Assembly (NCBI GenBank): GCA_017163975.1
Contig: JAFFSR010000218.1
Location: 8,683,501 to 8,747,500 of the forward strand
Direction of reading: 5' to 3'
DNA length: 64,000 nucleotides
Source: Anastatus disparis
Taxonomy: Eukaryota > Arthropoda > Insecta > Hymenoptera > Eupelmidae
Shown: piece by piece, positions 1-13,059 of the stretch
Layout of the letters: each line of letters starts with the position of its first letter
Numbering within the stretch: position 1 is the stretch's first letter
Program-made: the position numbers and the translations under genes
The notes under the pieces: generated by a model
Told to the model about the DNA's origin: nothing
What the model saw: the letters and a program-made list of their open reading frames with translations, nothing else
Databases searched by the model: none

Positions 1-3000
1 TATCTATTTATTTTTAAGTATATATTTAATTAATATGTAATTGTACTAATGTCAATTTGAATTTTTTTTTGTTATAAACTGTAATGATATTTTCCTTTGA
101 AATCTATATGGTAAAAAAAAAATTTATATATTCTAAAATTATCGTAAATTTTCAATCGAATCGAAGAAATTCAAAATTTTGTTACATAAAAAATATATTT
201 TGCTACGATTTTAAAACTGAATTAAAAAAGTTGAAATTTGAGTTAAACTTTATTTGAATTTGTGGCGTATAAATTTCGAACGAAAACGATAAATATATCG
301 AGACGTAATGCAAAGATGCACGTTTACGTATTTATATAGTCGGTCTAAAAGGAAAATGAAAAAAAAATTTTTTTTTTTCAAAAGACGATATAAAAAGAAA
401 AAAAAAGATAAACAAGAGCATTATTACTCGAGATTTAAGGATAAAAAAAAAACAATATATGCCTTCCGCTAATGTAGTTTCGTGTAAATTTACAAGTGAG
501 AATGTGTAACATGAGACTCGAAATAAAAAAATAAACTATATATGTATGAAAACAAAACAAAAAAAAAATCACGTGTACGTAATAATTAAAAAAAAACGAA
601 GCAAAAAATCGTTGGGATGTTATATACAATGCTATATATCATAAACTACTATGATTTTATACTATGCGCGAAAAAAAATATTTAAAAAAATTGCATAATT
701 GTATACCATTTATTATTTCGTCGTTCACGTAAGATGGAAATAAAAAATAAGAAAAAAAAAAAAATTATGTTTCGATTTGACAGTTAAAATGTAGAGCCAA
801 ATTTTTGTTTGTATAGTCGAACAAAATTTTATTAATTTTATCTTTTCTTTTCTTTAGTTTATCAACGAATTATTCTCCTCGAAATAAAAAAAAATTATAC
901 TTTTTACATTAAAATAGCTTATATCTTTGACGAAATTTCTTACAGTCCGACGTATAAACAAAGAAGTAAAAAAAAGATAAATAATTTTTCTCAAAGAAAA
1001 TAATGGAAACATCGCACGCATATATCTACGATCACTTGTAATTATATTATTAAGAGAAGATGACACATTATACGTGAATATGGGCTCAGTTATATTTTTA
1101 TTATTCTTATTATCAATTATCATTATTATTATTTGTGTAAATCATAAAATCGATTGATTTGTTATATTAAATTTTGTTCTTTGCTTTGTTTTCTTTTTCA
1201 ATCATTGGATGTCTGATAAATTATTTAATGAATTTTTATTTGTGTTATTTATTTTAAAAAATCTCGCCCGTTCCAAATTAAATTACTCGAAATCCTCTTT
1301 TTTCTTTGTTTAATTTATTTACTGCATGTCATTAACAATACATACACATATCCGAATAGAAAAAAAAAATGAATAAAGGAAGATGGAAGAGCTCGGAAAT
1401 GCAAGGATAATATTTATTATATACTCCTCACCAAGTTGAGATGTCATAAAAATTATAAAATAGGTATTAAATTCGAGAATTTTTTGAGGATCGGTTTTTC
1501 TTTATTTTATTTTTTAGTAATTATTATAATCATTTTTACGTAAGCAACCCATTTATACGATTGTTATAAAAAAAAAAAAAATTAATACTTTTTTTCATGA
1601 ATATGTTTCAAGTTTTTGGTGTAAAAAAAAATAAATTGCCAATTATTTGAAAGATGTATGAAGAATACAAATTTCTGCCAAAGTTCCTTGAACACTAAGC
1701 GAAAAAAAATTTCCCGCGATCTTTTACACTTCAAAGTTTTAAAAAATATTTGATTTTTTAAAATAAATTTTCATTCGATTAAGTCGTCAAAATTTATTAA
1801 ATTTTGATATTTATAATTTTGAAACTCGAATTTTTTTTCAAGCAACCACTCTTAAAGATGAAAGAAAATGCATAAAGAACGAGGAATAAAAAGAACGTAA
1901 TTATGTATAAATATTAACATCATACGCTTAATAACTTTTCAATCTATCGCAAACATATAAAAAGAAAGGAGGAATAAAGAATGAAAGGAAACGTTTTAAA
2001 ATGAACACGTAGATATCAAATACACACTTTTTACAATCGCCAATTCAATGAAATTACTTTCGATAAACAAGGAAAAAATAAAACAAATAGTAATAAATAA
2101 AACATGAAAAAGCGTCGGCGTTTATTCGAAAAAAAAATAACGCGCTCTATTACCTATAATAGTTGACCATATCTCTCAACTCGCTAACTAGGTTTGATTA
2201 AAAAAAAAAAAAAAAAATTTAAAAAAAATAAACGACGAAAAGAATGCTTTTTTACTCGAATGAAATGGGGACGTAGATTTATCATTATTCATAATTATTA
2301 TAAAAAAAAGAGAGAGAAACTAAGGTATCAGACGATAATGTGGGCGGAGAAATGGAGATTAAATAATATTAAAACTATCAAGCAGAAACATGTAATTATT
2401 GCGAGACTTGTAATAAATGTATAAGGCGATTTATAAAAGTAAGGAAATAATAAAAGTAACGATTAACATTGAAGTTTACATATTGATCCAAGAGATAAAT
2501 GACAATTTCTTTTTTTTTCGCAAACAAATAAAGAGGCGCGGTAGCACCTCGACGGCAAGTTATACATATACACTGTAAAGAATCTTGTAATCACACAATG
2601 AAACAGAAAAAATTACATTTAACTCCTTGAATCTATTACTTTTTTTTATTTTTAAATTATGTAAAATATATTGTGCGTTATAATAATTTATTATTCTTTA
2701 TACAAAATTTAAATTTATAATTTAAAATTTTTAGTAAAATTTTTCTTTGAATCTATTTTTCTTTTTTAAATTTAGAATATTATTTTTTAATCATTAATAA
2801 TTAAAATTTTTTTTATTTATGACATTGTTTCAATTTGAATCGGAGCAAATGTGTAAGCTAAAATAAAATGGTCAAATATATAAAAAAAACCTACACTGTG
2901 TAAACCAAATAATAAAAAAAAAAAAAATAAGCACAACACTAATCAGTTTTTGCATAAGCCCGCTAAATATTCATGCACCGATTGTAGAGAGAATAAACAA

Positions 3001-4675
3001 AAGAAACTTAAACAATTATATAAGAATTTACCTATGAAATACTGCAAATTACAAAAATCTCAAAATAAGCGAATTTTTTCTTAAAAAAATAAATAAACTG
3101 TATGACACAAAGACTTGGTACATTGAGGATTAGAATGTTTAAGGTGAAGAAAAAAGAATTAAGTTAACGAAGGAGTAAAAAAAAGATCATATCTTCTATA
3201 ATACAGTCAGAAATTTTGATAATTATTGTAACAAGAGGTAAAATAAAAAGCGTGATAAAAAATAATATTTATACACATTCAAAGAAATAATTATTTTTAT
3301 ATTATTTTGACATTTTTTCATCAGAATAAAAAATTTTCTTTTTCTTTTATTACGCGTTATTTAACCAACTATTTCTATATCATTTAAGAAATAATGAAAA
3401 AAAAAGTTTTAATTATAAAACACCGTAAAAGAGAAATGAAAAAAAGTTGAATGATACAGGCAGACGAAATGTACTTTGAAGCTCCAAATATTGTCGTCGA
3501 TTAATATTGTTTAAAAAAAAAAAAATAAGAATAATTATAACAATACAGAACATTTCGAAAATTCGAATATACGGGGGAACAAATTTCTCGCCCTTTACGG
3601 TGCCGATAGAATTTATTTAAACAATTGTAAATAGGCATGCCTCGATATATTTAGGAAAAAACCGAGTAATAAAAAAAAGCAGAAAAAAAACTAAATTCAA
3701 TGATAATGAAAAAAAAAAAATGAAAAAAACTAACGTTGAACGACGAACAAGACACACATACACACATCCTGCATTATATAAAAAAAAAACGACACGCGTC
3801 TACAAAAAGGATCACCGTAAATAATATAAATATATATAAATATATAAATATATGTTAATAACGAAATGACAAAAAAAAAATTAATATCTGACTTTGTACC
3901 TATATACTAATTAACTTTTAACAAAATAAACGAAAAAAAAAATTGAAAAATAAAACACATTGGGAGAGACGATATGAGAACGACTGCAACGACGTGTTTA
4001 ACGCAAACTCTTTTGGTAAACGAAAACCAGTAGAAATTGATTGATTATATTTTTTTTAATTGAATTAATATTTTTTCAATCGATGGATGACAAATAATTT
4101 TTATAAAATTCTATTTAAACCAAAAATTGAAATTGATAATTTAATGCGATCTATAAATATTTTATAATTATTAAAGTATTTGTAAAACAAAATCCATTGA
4201 TCAATGATTACATGTTTCATCTAAATTACTAATGTTCTATATAAAAAATAAAAAAATTTTTTTCTCTATTACATGAAAAAAAAATTCGCAAAAAAGAATT
4301 TCTTCTAATAATTACACAACAAAATCTATTCGTCTTCGTTTACAAAACAAAGTGAGATAAGGCTAAGTTGCGTCCGATGAATTGGTAAAAATTGACATAC
4401 GAATAACGAAGAGTAAAAAGAAAAAGGAGAGCGTGAAAAAAAAAAATTTAATTTGCGAGACTTGTATGAGAGAGGGAGAGAATCAGTGAGACTTAAAAGT
4501 ATGAAAGATAATTGAGAGCGTGAGAAGTGGGGTAATACTTTTGTCGAAAACAAAAAAAAATAAATGAAACAATGCTGCATCCATTTTAAACGAAAAAAAA
4601 AAAAATATTATCAGATAAAAGATGCCCCCTAATGCCAGCACATGGCGCGTGACAATAAAGTGATTCAGATACCAA
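1..4675 (+). other. Probable long 3'UTR of an upstream + strand gene (coding part outside window)
   Basis: No open frame of note is present. Homopolymer runs here are overwhelmingly poly(A) on the + strand, with few long T runs, and this bias stops near 4.68 kb just after a canonical AATAAA followed by a GT-rich stretch. A Pumilio-type TGTAAATA lies at about 3626. The same kind of strand bias marks the 3' flank of the kinase gene on the opposite strand, so I infer transcribed, untranslated sequence on the + strand. The gene itself is not visible. The alternative is plain AT-rich intergenic DNA. Confidence 0.45.
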
Positions 4676-4690
4676 TGGTTTTTGTTGTCC
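4654..4690 (+). terminator. Polyadenylation signal of the upstream + strand transcript
   Basis: AATAAA is at 4654-4659. About 20 bases later comes a GT-rich downstream element (tggtttttgttgtcc, about 4675-4690). The base composition changes sharply at this point. The arrangement signal, cleavage zone, GT-rich element is the standard animal 3'-end layout. Cleavage is inferred near 4672-4678. Confidence 0.5.
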
Positions 4691-5337
4691 TTTATTTTTT
4701 ATCCAACAATATTCTGCTGCTTTATTTTGTATTTTATTTTTCAAGATTTCGAATTAAATAATTTTTGTTTTAATGTTACTGATGATAATATTAATTTTAT
4801 TGTATTAAAATTGTCTTTTCATTTAAGAAGTGATACAATATAACATATTAATTTAAATACACTTTTTATTTATGTTATGTGTTCATAAATATTATAAAAA
4901 AAGTAAAGATAGAACAAAAAATTTCAAAAATAATTAAATTTTTTATCACAATTGCTAAAAAAGAAAAAAGATAAACCAAAATTGCTTAAAATTAAATAAA
5001 AATTTTGAGCATCATGTACGATTTTTTATTTACATAGATTATATAAACGCTTTTTACAGATACATAATTTAAAATCTTTTTATTTATAAAAAAATGTAGC
5101 GTATTGAAATAGTGAAAATTTTTTTTTATAACAAAAACAGTTCCAAACTAATTTACCAGAAATTAAAGATAAACATTATAAGTTTCGAAAACCTATCTTA
5201 AATAAATTATAAATAGTTCATATGAGCATCACACAGTAATGCCGATAAATCTTTTAAAGAAAGTACAAATCTTATACATAGCTATTTTACCTTTTAAATA
5301 TATTTAATGCATACTTTGACTTTGGAATTTCAATTTC
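4691..5337 (-). other. TTC1 3' flank / 3'UTR
   Basis: This is AT-rich sequence downstream of the TTC1 stop on the - strand. Minus-strand AATAAA hexamers (TTTATT on +) occur at 5079-5084 and 5025-5030 and are the likeliest poly(A) signals, which would give a 3'UTR of about 250-320 bases. The remainder is a short convergent intergenic gap to the 3' end of the upstream + strand transcript. Nothing else is recognisable here. Confidence 0.4.
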
Positions 5338-6501
5338 TTATGCAGAATTTTGATTAAATTTTACGGAATAGCTACCAGTCGCTTCATCTTTTTGCATTTG
5401 GAAATTATTAGTCGATAGTCCAAATGGTCTTAAAATCAGATTTCCAATATCTTTCAATTTACCTAACATTTCATCTTTTAATTTTTCATTTCTTTCAGCA
5501 ATCATTGGCTCCAATTTCTATTTAGAGTTAAAAATAAAATTTAAATAATTTATTATGGTTCTTTGGAAAAAGTTTAAGTAAGGTAAATAAGATGATAAAA
5601 GTGCAATGATTTGTTAACTTACCCTGACAGCGAAAATTGATTCAGTATGATTAGGATCAAATTCTAATACTTTTTTGTAATCTGCTAAGGCCTCATCAAG
5701 TCTATTTAACTCTTCGTGTAAGTGAGCTCTTCTTAGATAAGCTTTCACATAATTTGGATCTAGTTCTATCGCCTTTGTGCAATCTATAATAGCTGATTTT
5801 TTGTCAGTCTAAAATTCAAATATAATATTAAATAAAATTTGATTCATCGAATAATCTATTAATATTAAATTAATGTTTCTAACCATAAACTTAGCCTTTG
5901 ATGCAGCTCGATTTGCATATAAAATAGCTCTTTCTTTTGCAAATACCAAAGGACACGTCCTTAATCCTTCTGTGTAAGTTGATGTAGCACTTTCGTTCTC
6001 TCCTTCTTTGAATAAATTATTACCTTTATTCTTAAGATTATCCGATTTAATTTTCAATTCCTGAAAGTAAAATAATATTAAAATACATTGTAATTTCAAA
6101 ATAAATATATTAATAAAAGTTTCATTAATAGAATTAAAAAATTCTAAATTAACGTTAAATACATTCTAAAAAATTTTACGTATATGAATAAAATATATCA
6201 ACAATGGTTCTTGATTTATAACCTGTTTTTGTTCTTCTGTAAGGTCCATGTCCCTATCCTTTAAGCTTACTTCGTCAACGAAGTATTCGTCGATCACCTC
6301 ACCATTGTCGTCGTTGACATTTGATTCTTCATCGTCTTTTGAATCATCATCATCTTCTTTTTCTTCATTTTTATTTTGAGCACAATTTTTACCGTCTTTG
6401 GAATCACCGCTTCCTTCTCGAACACAAGATTTTTCGAGATCTTTTGTTAATTCTTTAATAACTTCTTCGTTTATCTGCATTTTCGATGATTTACTGTTCA
6501 T
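5338..6501 (-). CDS. TTC1: Tetratricopeptide repeat protein 1 (TTC1 orthologue)
   Basis: There are four coding exons on the - strand: 6501-6223, 6060-5884, 5808-5623 and 5517-5338. All junctions are phase 0 with GT/AG ends, giving 273 aa; human TTC1 is 292. Exon 1 (residues 1-93) is a highly acidic, low-complexity N-terminus rich in E, D, K and S. Residues from about 97 to 205 form the TPR block ([15 protein letters not shown], then the helix carrying NRAASKAK, then [15 protein letters not shown] and DEALADYKK). The C-terminal tail (EERNEKLK-like, then [18 protein letters not shown]) is the diagnostic TTC1 signature. TTC1 is a TPR co-chaperone or adaptor reported to bind Hsp90/Hsp70-type chaperones and G proteins; that role is family knowledge. 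The start is the first ATG (AAAAATGA context); M8 at 6480 is an in-frame alternative. The gene shares an upstream region head-to-head with EARS2. Confidence 0.93.
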
Positions 6502-7128
6502 TTTTGATAATTTTAATCAACGGTATCAATCTATTTTTAATATCGTTTTAAAAGTTTAATTACAAACGAAATTGATATTCCAGTATATTCTTTTACAACA
6601 ACATATCTCTTTTGTACGACGATGACACTTCTTCTGCTGAGTGTTTAATGCATTCCTAGATTAGGTTAGATTTTTAAAGGGAGTTCATGTTTGGGTAAAA
6701 TGACGTTATAGAACGCACGTTAATTAAATACCGTCACATTACCAACAAGTGCAAAATGCGTGGGTGTATAGCTTCCGAACTTTTCCATCAGATGGCTAAA
6801 AATCACATTTTGTGTGAGTGCTGCGGTGATGATGCTTCGGTTCGGTTGTCTTCTTTAGAATAAAATAAGGAAAATGATGAAACGCATCATTTTCTTCGAA
6901 CGGAAAAACTGCATTTCGTCAATTTTAATTGCACCCTCGAAACTAATCGTGAAATGTGAATTGAACGATCCGAGAGGATATTAACAAAAAGCTATTTCTA
7001 AGTCATTGTTGTTTCAAGTACTACTTTTATCGAAAGATCAGACACGTGTTTTGGTTTTTTTTTTACTTTGTACATACATGCTAAGGATATTACCACTTAG
7101 ATAATACACTAAGAACGTAATATTCAAA
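6502..7128. promoter_or_regulatory. Bidirectional promoter region between TTC1 and EARS2
   Basis: The 627 bp between two divergent start codons must hold both transcription starts and both 5'UTRs. The central part (about 6690-6870) is richer in GC and CpG than its surroundings. It includes a CRE-like TGACGTTA near 6701 and no clear TATA box, as expected for housekeeping divergent promoters. Exact start sites cannot be read from sequence alone. Confidence 0.55.
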
Positions 7129-9540
7129 ATGCATCGAAATTTACTGCAAAGGACGTGGAACGTTCAAGTTACTATTAGAAGATTTTATAAAAAATCCCAG
7201 GTTAGAGTTAGATTTGCTCCTAGTCCAACAGGTAAGCAACAATTGTTTGTTTAATAATTTTGTTTTTTAAAATATTGTTTTTTTTTATTTGAATAAATAC
7301 TTTTTGACATTGGTTAAAAATTTTTTTTTTAAATGTTTTGTCTATTAAAAATTTATATAAATGACATTATATAATGAATTAAATTATTTAACTAATCTGT
7401 ATTTTCAGTAATAATAATTTTTTGATAATTGCAATTTTTAAAATAATTTAATTAATGAATCTTTAAAAAAGATTTTAACAAAATTATTTTTTGAGTGTTT
7501 ATTTATTCATTATTTCAATTATATAATATTAATAAAAATAAATAATATCATTACACCAATTAAAATCATCATTTGACTTTCAAATAAACTGTTTCTCAAG
7601 TATTTTTATAAAATAAAGTCTAAAAATAAAAAAATTTATATTTATAACTGTCTATTATTAAATTAGTATATCTAATTTATCTAATTGCATTTATATTACT
7701 TTTCAGGCTTTTTACACCTTGGTGGATTAAGAACTGCACTTTATAATTATTTATTTGCTCGATCACATAATGGCTGTTTCATTTTAAGAATTGAAGATAC
7801 GGATCAAACCAGAATTGTTCCTGGTGCAATGGAACAATTACACGATGATTTAATATGGGCTGGAATAATACCAGACGAAGATCCTATACGAGGTGGTCCT
7901 GCTGGACCTTATATTCAATCAAAACGTTTAGATCTTTACCAAGAACAAGTTAAAATTCTTTTGGATAATGGTTCGGCTTACAAATGTTTTTGCACAGAGC
8001 AAAGGTTAGAATTGTTAAGGAAGGCTGCATTAAAGGAAAGACAAGTTCCAAAATATGATAATCGATGTCGGCATTTTAGTAAAGATGAAGTCAATGAAAA
8101 AATTAGCAAAGGAACAAAATATTGTATAAGGTTTAAGGTAAAGAATTTTAATTTTTCTTTTAAATGTTAATACTTTAATCAAAAATTTTTACTTCATTAA
8201 TTACTATTTAAGAATGTTAAACTTTATATTTTCATTTTAGCTTGTTCCAACTCCAGAACCTTTTAAAGACTTGGTCTACGGAGATGTTACTTATGATGCT
8301 CAAAATGAAGGTGATCCTGTTATTCTTAAAAGTGATGGATTTCCCACTTATCATTTTGCAAATGTAATTGATGACCACTTTATGGAAATATCACACGTTC
8401 TGAGAGGAATTGAATGGCAAATTTCAACACCTAAACATTTGTTACTTTACAAGTAATTATATTGATTTAATTGTTAGTAAATATTTTATAAAATATAAAA
8501 AATTTTCTAAAATGAATACATTTTTTAGAGCTTTTGGTTGGACACCTCCTCAATTTGCGCATTTACCTTTAATACTTAATTCTGACGGAACAAAGTTATC
8601 AAAAAGGCAAGATGATATTAGGGTAGAACACTATCGTAAAAATGGAATCTTTCCATTGGCGCTAGTCAATTACATAACTGCTGCTGGTGGCGGTTTTAAT
8701 CGTGATCGGGGTTTGTCTCATTGCTACCCTTATCAGGATTTAATAAAACAGGTAACTATTGATTCAGATAAAATTTACATCTTTAATAAAAATAAAAAGT
8801 ATTGAATTATTTTAAATTTTCTTTTCAGTTTGATATTAGCAAAGTAAACGTCAATTCTACGAAATTAAATCCTGTTAAATTATTAGAATTTAATGGGCAA
8901 GAAATTTCAAATCTTTTAGACAATGAAAAAAATCATAAATTTTTAGTTGAAAGAATTATTAAGTTAGTAAAACAAGCTTTTCCAGACAGGTAAATTTTAA
9001 TAACATTTTATAATTATTTAAAACAAAAAATATGCTATATTAAAAATTATATATTTTTAGAGCATCTGATGGAAGCTTACAACTAGATCATGAGCATATA
9101 ATAACAACCTTAAGATGGGCACAAAAAAGAATTTCAAAGCTCAATGATTTAGTAACGGATGATTTAAAGTTTTTATGGGTGAAACCCACCACAAATGAAA
9201 ACTTTTCAGATTTGAAATGTATAGAAATGGTCAATACATTAAGTCAAAAACTTGAAACAATGGAAGAAGATAAATTTTGTAAAGATACATTAAAAAACTA
9301 TTTAAAGGAATTTGCTAATAATAATAATGTTCCATTTCCTGTTCTAATGAAAACCTTAAGAAGTCTTTTAAGCGGATTAAAGGTAATATATCATTTAAAT
9401 TCAAAATAAAAACAAATTATTATTTTTTGCATGAAAATAAATATTTATAAATATTACAGGAAGGTCCAAGTGTTGCAGAAATGATGGAAATCTTAGGAAG
9501 ACAAGCAACTTTAAATCGCTTAAAACGAAATGTTACTTAA
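7129..9540 (+). CDS. EARS2: Mitochondrial glutamyl-tRNA synthetase
   Basis: There are seven exons: 7129-7231, 7707-8137, 8241-8452, 8529-8751, 8829-8989, 9061-9382 and 9460-9540. Phases agree at every junction, giving 510 aa. The enzyme charges tRNA-Glu, and possibly tRNA-Gln, in mitochondria. The N-terminus (about residues 1-22) is Arg-rich with no acidic residues, a typical matrix-targeting presequence. The class I synthetase core follows: APSPTGFLHLGG with the HIGH-type motif HLGG at 38-41 (split by intron 1), the RIEDTDQTR region, and the KMSKS-type KLSKR at 271-275. The C-terminal third (exons 5-7) is the helical anticodon-binding domain. Length matches family members of about 500-525 aa. 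The ATG sits in a good context (tcaaaATG), 627 bp from divergent TTC1. No truncation or missing catalytic motif is seen. Confidence 0.95.
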
Positions 9541-10060
9541 TTTCTCATTATTCTCTGTTCCTATTGTAAATAATATTACTTAATTCGCTATTTTTACATT
9601 CCCTATTTAGAAAAAGAAATGATAAAAATATCTATTTAAACAAAAATTAACAAATTTTTACACGTCAATTCGTAGGTCTACGTTATATTGAGGCTATTGG
9701 ATAAAATTTAAACATTTCCTTCAAATAGGCTCAATCTAAAATTATATATCATTATATATAATTGTATATATTTTGTGCTATGATATACATTTATATATAT
9801 AAATGTGATTACTTCTAGTTTTTGAAATATTTATTAAATGTAGATTTCTATAAAATTTATAAAAAATTAATGCATGATTTTAATATGTAAATTTTTACAT
9901 TTCAAACAAAGTAGTAGTTACACGTAGTTATGCATATTTCAATTTGCATAAATTATACATAGTTACCGATTAAATTTTTCTCCTTTGTCTTTGCTTTGAT
10001 CAAACGCTAGTCTTTATATTATTATTGTTAATACGTTCAATAAAGTCTGTATATAATTAT
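9541..10060 (+). other. EARS2 3'UTR with poly(A) signal
   Basis: AT-rich sequence runs from the stop codon to AATAAA at 10039-10044, which is followed by a GT-rich stretch near 10065-10080. This predicts a 3'UTR of about 520 bases. It lies about 100 bp from the predicted 3' end of the convergent kinase transcript, so the two genes are tail-to-tail with almost no spacer. No repeats are seen. Confidence 0.55.
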
Positions 10061-10173
10061 TAAACTGTGAGTCAATTTGTTAAAATAAAATATGAGATTA
10101 AAAAAAAATTGGGAAAATGTAGGTATAATTTATTATTTAAATAAAACAACATCACAGAGCTTAAAAATTCAAG

Positions 10174-10179
10174 TTTATT
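10174..10179 (-). terminator. Distal poly(A) signal of the kinase transcript
   Basis: AATAAA on the - strand (TTTATT on +). The sense strand then reads GCTCTGTGATGTTGTTTT, a good GT-rich downstream element. T-run bias on + fades beyond this point. Confidence 0.45.
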
Positions 10180-12515
10180 GTAAGTAAACATCTTTCAAAT
10201 ACACTGAAAAGTCAAAAATTCACAAAGTTAAAGTGTACGTGTCTTGTGTACATGGGTTTAATGTGTAATATTGGATTTAAATTTAAGAGATTTTTTTTCC
10301 TCCGTGCTTTGAAATTCATAATTAATAATAGAAGAAGACATGTTTTGTGTAATTTAATGTAATGACAAATACAACACTGAATTCAATGAAAACACATCGG
10401 TAGATCAGCGAGTAATAAACAACTTCTGACTCGCATTTCATACGAGTTCACACATTTTTCTTATTTTTTTTCTCTTAATTACATCGATGCACTTATAATA
10501 ATGTTAACAGATTAGTAGATATCTTGTCTTTTTTTTTCTTTACTTTTGTTTATTTATTCATTCTTTCTTGTTTTGGTTTACAAAGACGAAAATCTTTTTT
10601 TCACTAAATTTTCATTGATTAAATTTGAGGGGCTTTGACTATGTAAAATCTTATCACAAAATTATGACGAGGTTTCGGTAATTAAAAATTATTTGGGAAA
10701 AATTCTAATGAGTCAACAGCCAATATAATTTGTAAAATTATTAAAAAAACCTATACGCTAATACATTGAAATATCTGTTAAATAAATACATAATCGTTAC
10801 GTTTGTAAAAAATTTGTTAATACACATAACATTCATAAATAGTAATTAAATATAAAAATACATGTAAACAATTAACCATTTATTTTTGGCAAAAATTTTC
10901 GTATTCAAATTTTTTTTTTTAAAAAGTGCACATTATATTCAAACGTGTTTCATTAAATTTGTACCAAAAATAAACAGTTCGCTTACAAACGATTACAAAA
11001 TAATGTGAAATCGTACTAGATACAAACGATAATACAAAATACAATGATAAAAAAGGCCGTGAGGACTCTATACATTGTTTAAATTGAAAAATCAATAAAA
11101 GCGTGTTTATATAATTATAGTGCACATTGTACGAATTATTATTCATTATTATTATTATTTTTTAAGTGTTTTGCAGGTATACAATATGTATATTAATATT
11201 TGTTTATCACAGTATTTTCAAATATAAATTGTGTTTAATTCGTGACGTGTCGCACGATAGAAACTACGCTAAGAGACTTTTTTTGTTTTTAAACTTACCA
11301 TTTTACATTTTTGTTTTATTTAATGATTAATTAATTATTAATTATTTTTAGTTTTTTTATTTTATTTCTCTCTAATTGGGTACATATCGGTCGCTGTTCT
11401 TTGGGAATTTTTTGTTGTTGTTAAAACTGATTTTTACACATAACAATTCGATTATTTATTTTTTTTTTTTATTTTCGACATAGCAAAAATTATTTATATT
11501 TATATAATAGTAATAGTGTTTTTTTCCAATTATAATAACAATCATTCAAGTTCAATGAAATTGCACTTTTCATTATACAAACAACATCAGACGATGAAAA
11601 AGTCCAAAAAAGTATTTTTTTTTTATATAATATTGAACCATTGCTTTAGTTTTGATAATTTAGAATGTGATTTTTCAGAATCTTTTGATCTTTTGGATCA
11701 TTGATTCAAAATAGTTTTTTATTCAAGGACTGAAACAGTATCCATGAGTTTCAGTTTGATTTAAAAGAAAATTACTTTTATTATGTTGAACAATAATTTA
11801 ATATGTAAGTATATTTAATTAAAAAATGTAAAACAATAAGTGAATATTAAATATTAAAGTTTTAAATTGATACTGTTTTAATACCTATATTTTTTTAAAT
11901 ATTTTGATCAGAATTCGTTTATGAATATGTACAATAAATATTATGATAGAAAGGCAAGAATTTTTTTTTCGTCCGAAAACCGACTGAGCACATTTTTTTC
12001 AAAGCAGCCTTCCACAAGTTCTCGCTAAATATGTTTTATTGAAAATTTTTACAAATTAACTATTTAAATTGTTTATCTGCATATTTTAATAATCAAAATT
12101 TATGTATAATAAAATTTGTGATTTTGACTTTCAATTGTAATTTAATAAAATCAAATTATGAGGAATAATTAATTAGATAATTAACTAATTTTAATGCAAC
12201 ATTTTTAGCGAGACGAGTAAAATTGCATTGAAGAAAAAGTACATTATCGATGGGTTTCAGTGGAATATTTAAATTAATTTTTTCGAGTTTTAAATCATCA
12301 CAATAAATGATGATAAAATTTTTCACTTACAACAACATTTTTTTTTGTATATACGAAATTTTCGTTCTCTCCTCGGTGCTGTATAAGTTTAAATAAAAAG
12401 TTTTCGACACCGTTAGTATTTTTATTTTATCTTTGGTTCTTGAATCGAAGTTTCGATTAAAAATTTATTACAATTGTAAATTAAGATATTTAGGACATTA
12501 TACAAATGATAAACA

Positions 12516-13059
12516 GAGGTCGTCAGTGGCTCGTTCGGTAGAGGGATGGATTTGTAATTCATGGGAGCACACTTTGCTGAAATAAACAGCCCAAAGGATC
12601 AACGAGAAAGCAGACTAGAAAAAATAATAGATAGAGATATATACTCATTTTCTCATTTATCAATAAAAAGAAATCTATAAGTATATGTTTTCAACAAATA
12701 CAACATACTTAAATAAAAAACAACACATTTATAACATTGTGTAAACTGTGAAATCTATCCTAGATATGTACGTTTGAAAAAAAAATTTGTTATTCAACAT
12801 TAACATTGTAAAATGGTACCATTTATGTCATATGTACACCCATGTAATTGATTTTGAAAACTAAATAAATGAAATTTATAAAAAAAATGAATTTGTAATC
12901 TCAAGGTCCCGAGTTCAAAGTCCGCTCCCGGCTGATTGATACAAGTATCACTGTACGTTACATGTGCTTTGTTCACAAACACACTGACGACCTCAGTTGC
13001 TAGTTAACATCGCAATAATATAGCATAAATACAGCGACGTTTAATTAAATAAAAAAAAA
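12516..13059 (+). repeat. tRNA-derived SINE (216 bp) split by a nested insertion
   Basis: The head has a pol III A box (GTGGCTCGTTCGGTAGAGG) and, after the insertion, a B box (GAGTTCAAAGTC). A family-specific body follows (GATTGATACAAGTATCACTG, then GTGCTTTGTTCACAAACAC, then ATAAATACAGCGACG) with an A-rich tail. Copies of the same family lie at 38.0, 40.6, 44.7 and 54.5 kb. This is the only copy here in + orientation. It lies antisense inside the predicted kinase 3'UTR. The 328-bp interruption is described separately. Confidence 0.85.
12559..12886 (+). mobile_element. Retrotransposed polyadenylated insert inside the SINE
   Basis: The insert splits the SINE anticodon-loop region. It is flanked by 13-bp duplications, ATGGATTTGTAAT (12546-12558) and ATGAATTTGTAAT (12887-12899), with one mismatch. 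It carries AATAAA at 12864-12869 and ends in seven A residues, so it is a LINE-type retroposition of a polyadenylated RNA. The first part holds an open frame of about 38 codons (from about 12564 to a stop near 12680), followed by UTR-like AT-rich sequence. It looks like the 3' end of an mRNA or of a LINE. I do not recognise the source protein. Confidence 0.75.

Noticed and set aside
4326..4580. 84-codon minus-strand ORF near 4.4 kb
   Set aside because: Composition-driven (Ser/Leu/Phe-rich complement of A/G-rich + strand UTR), with no domain and no splice context.
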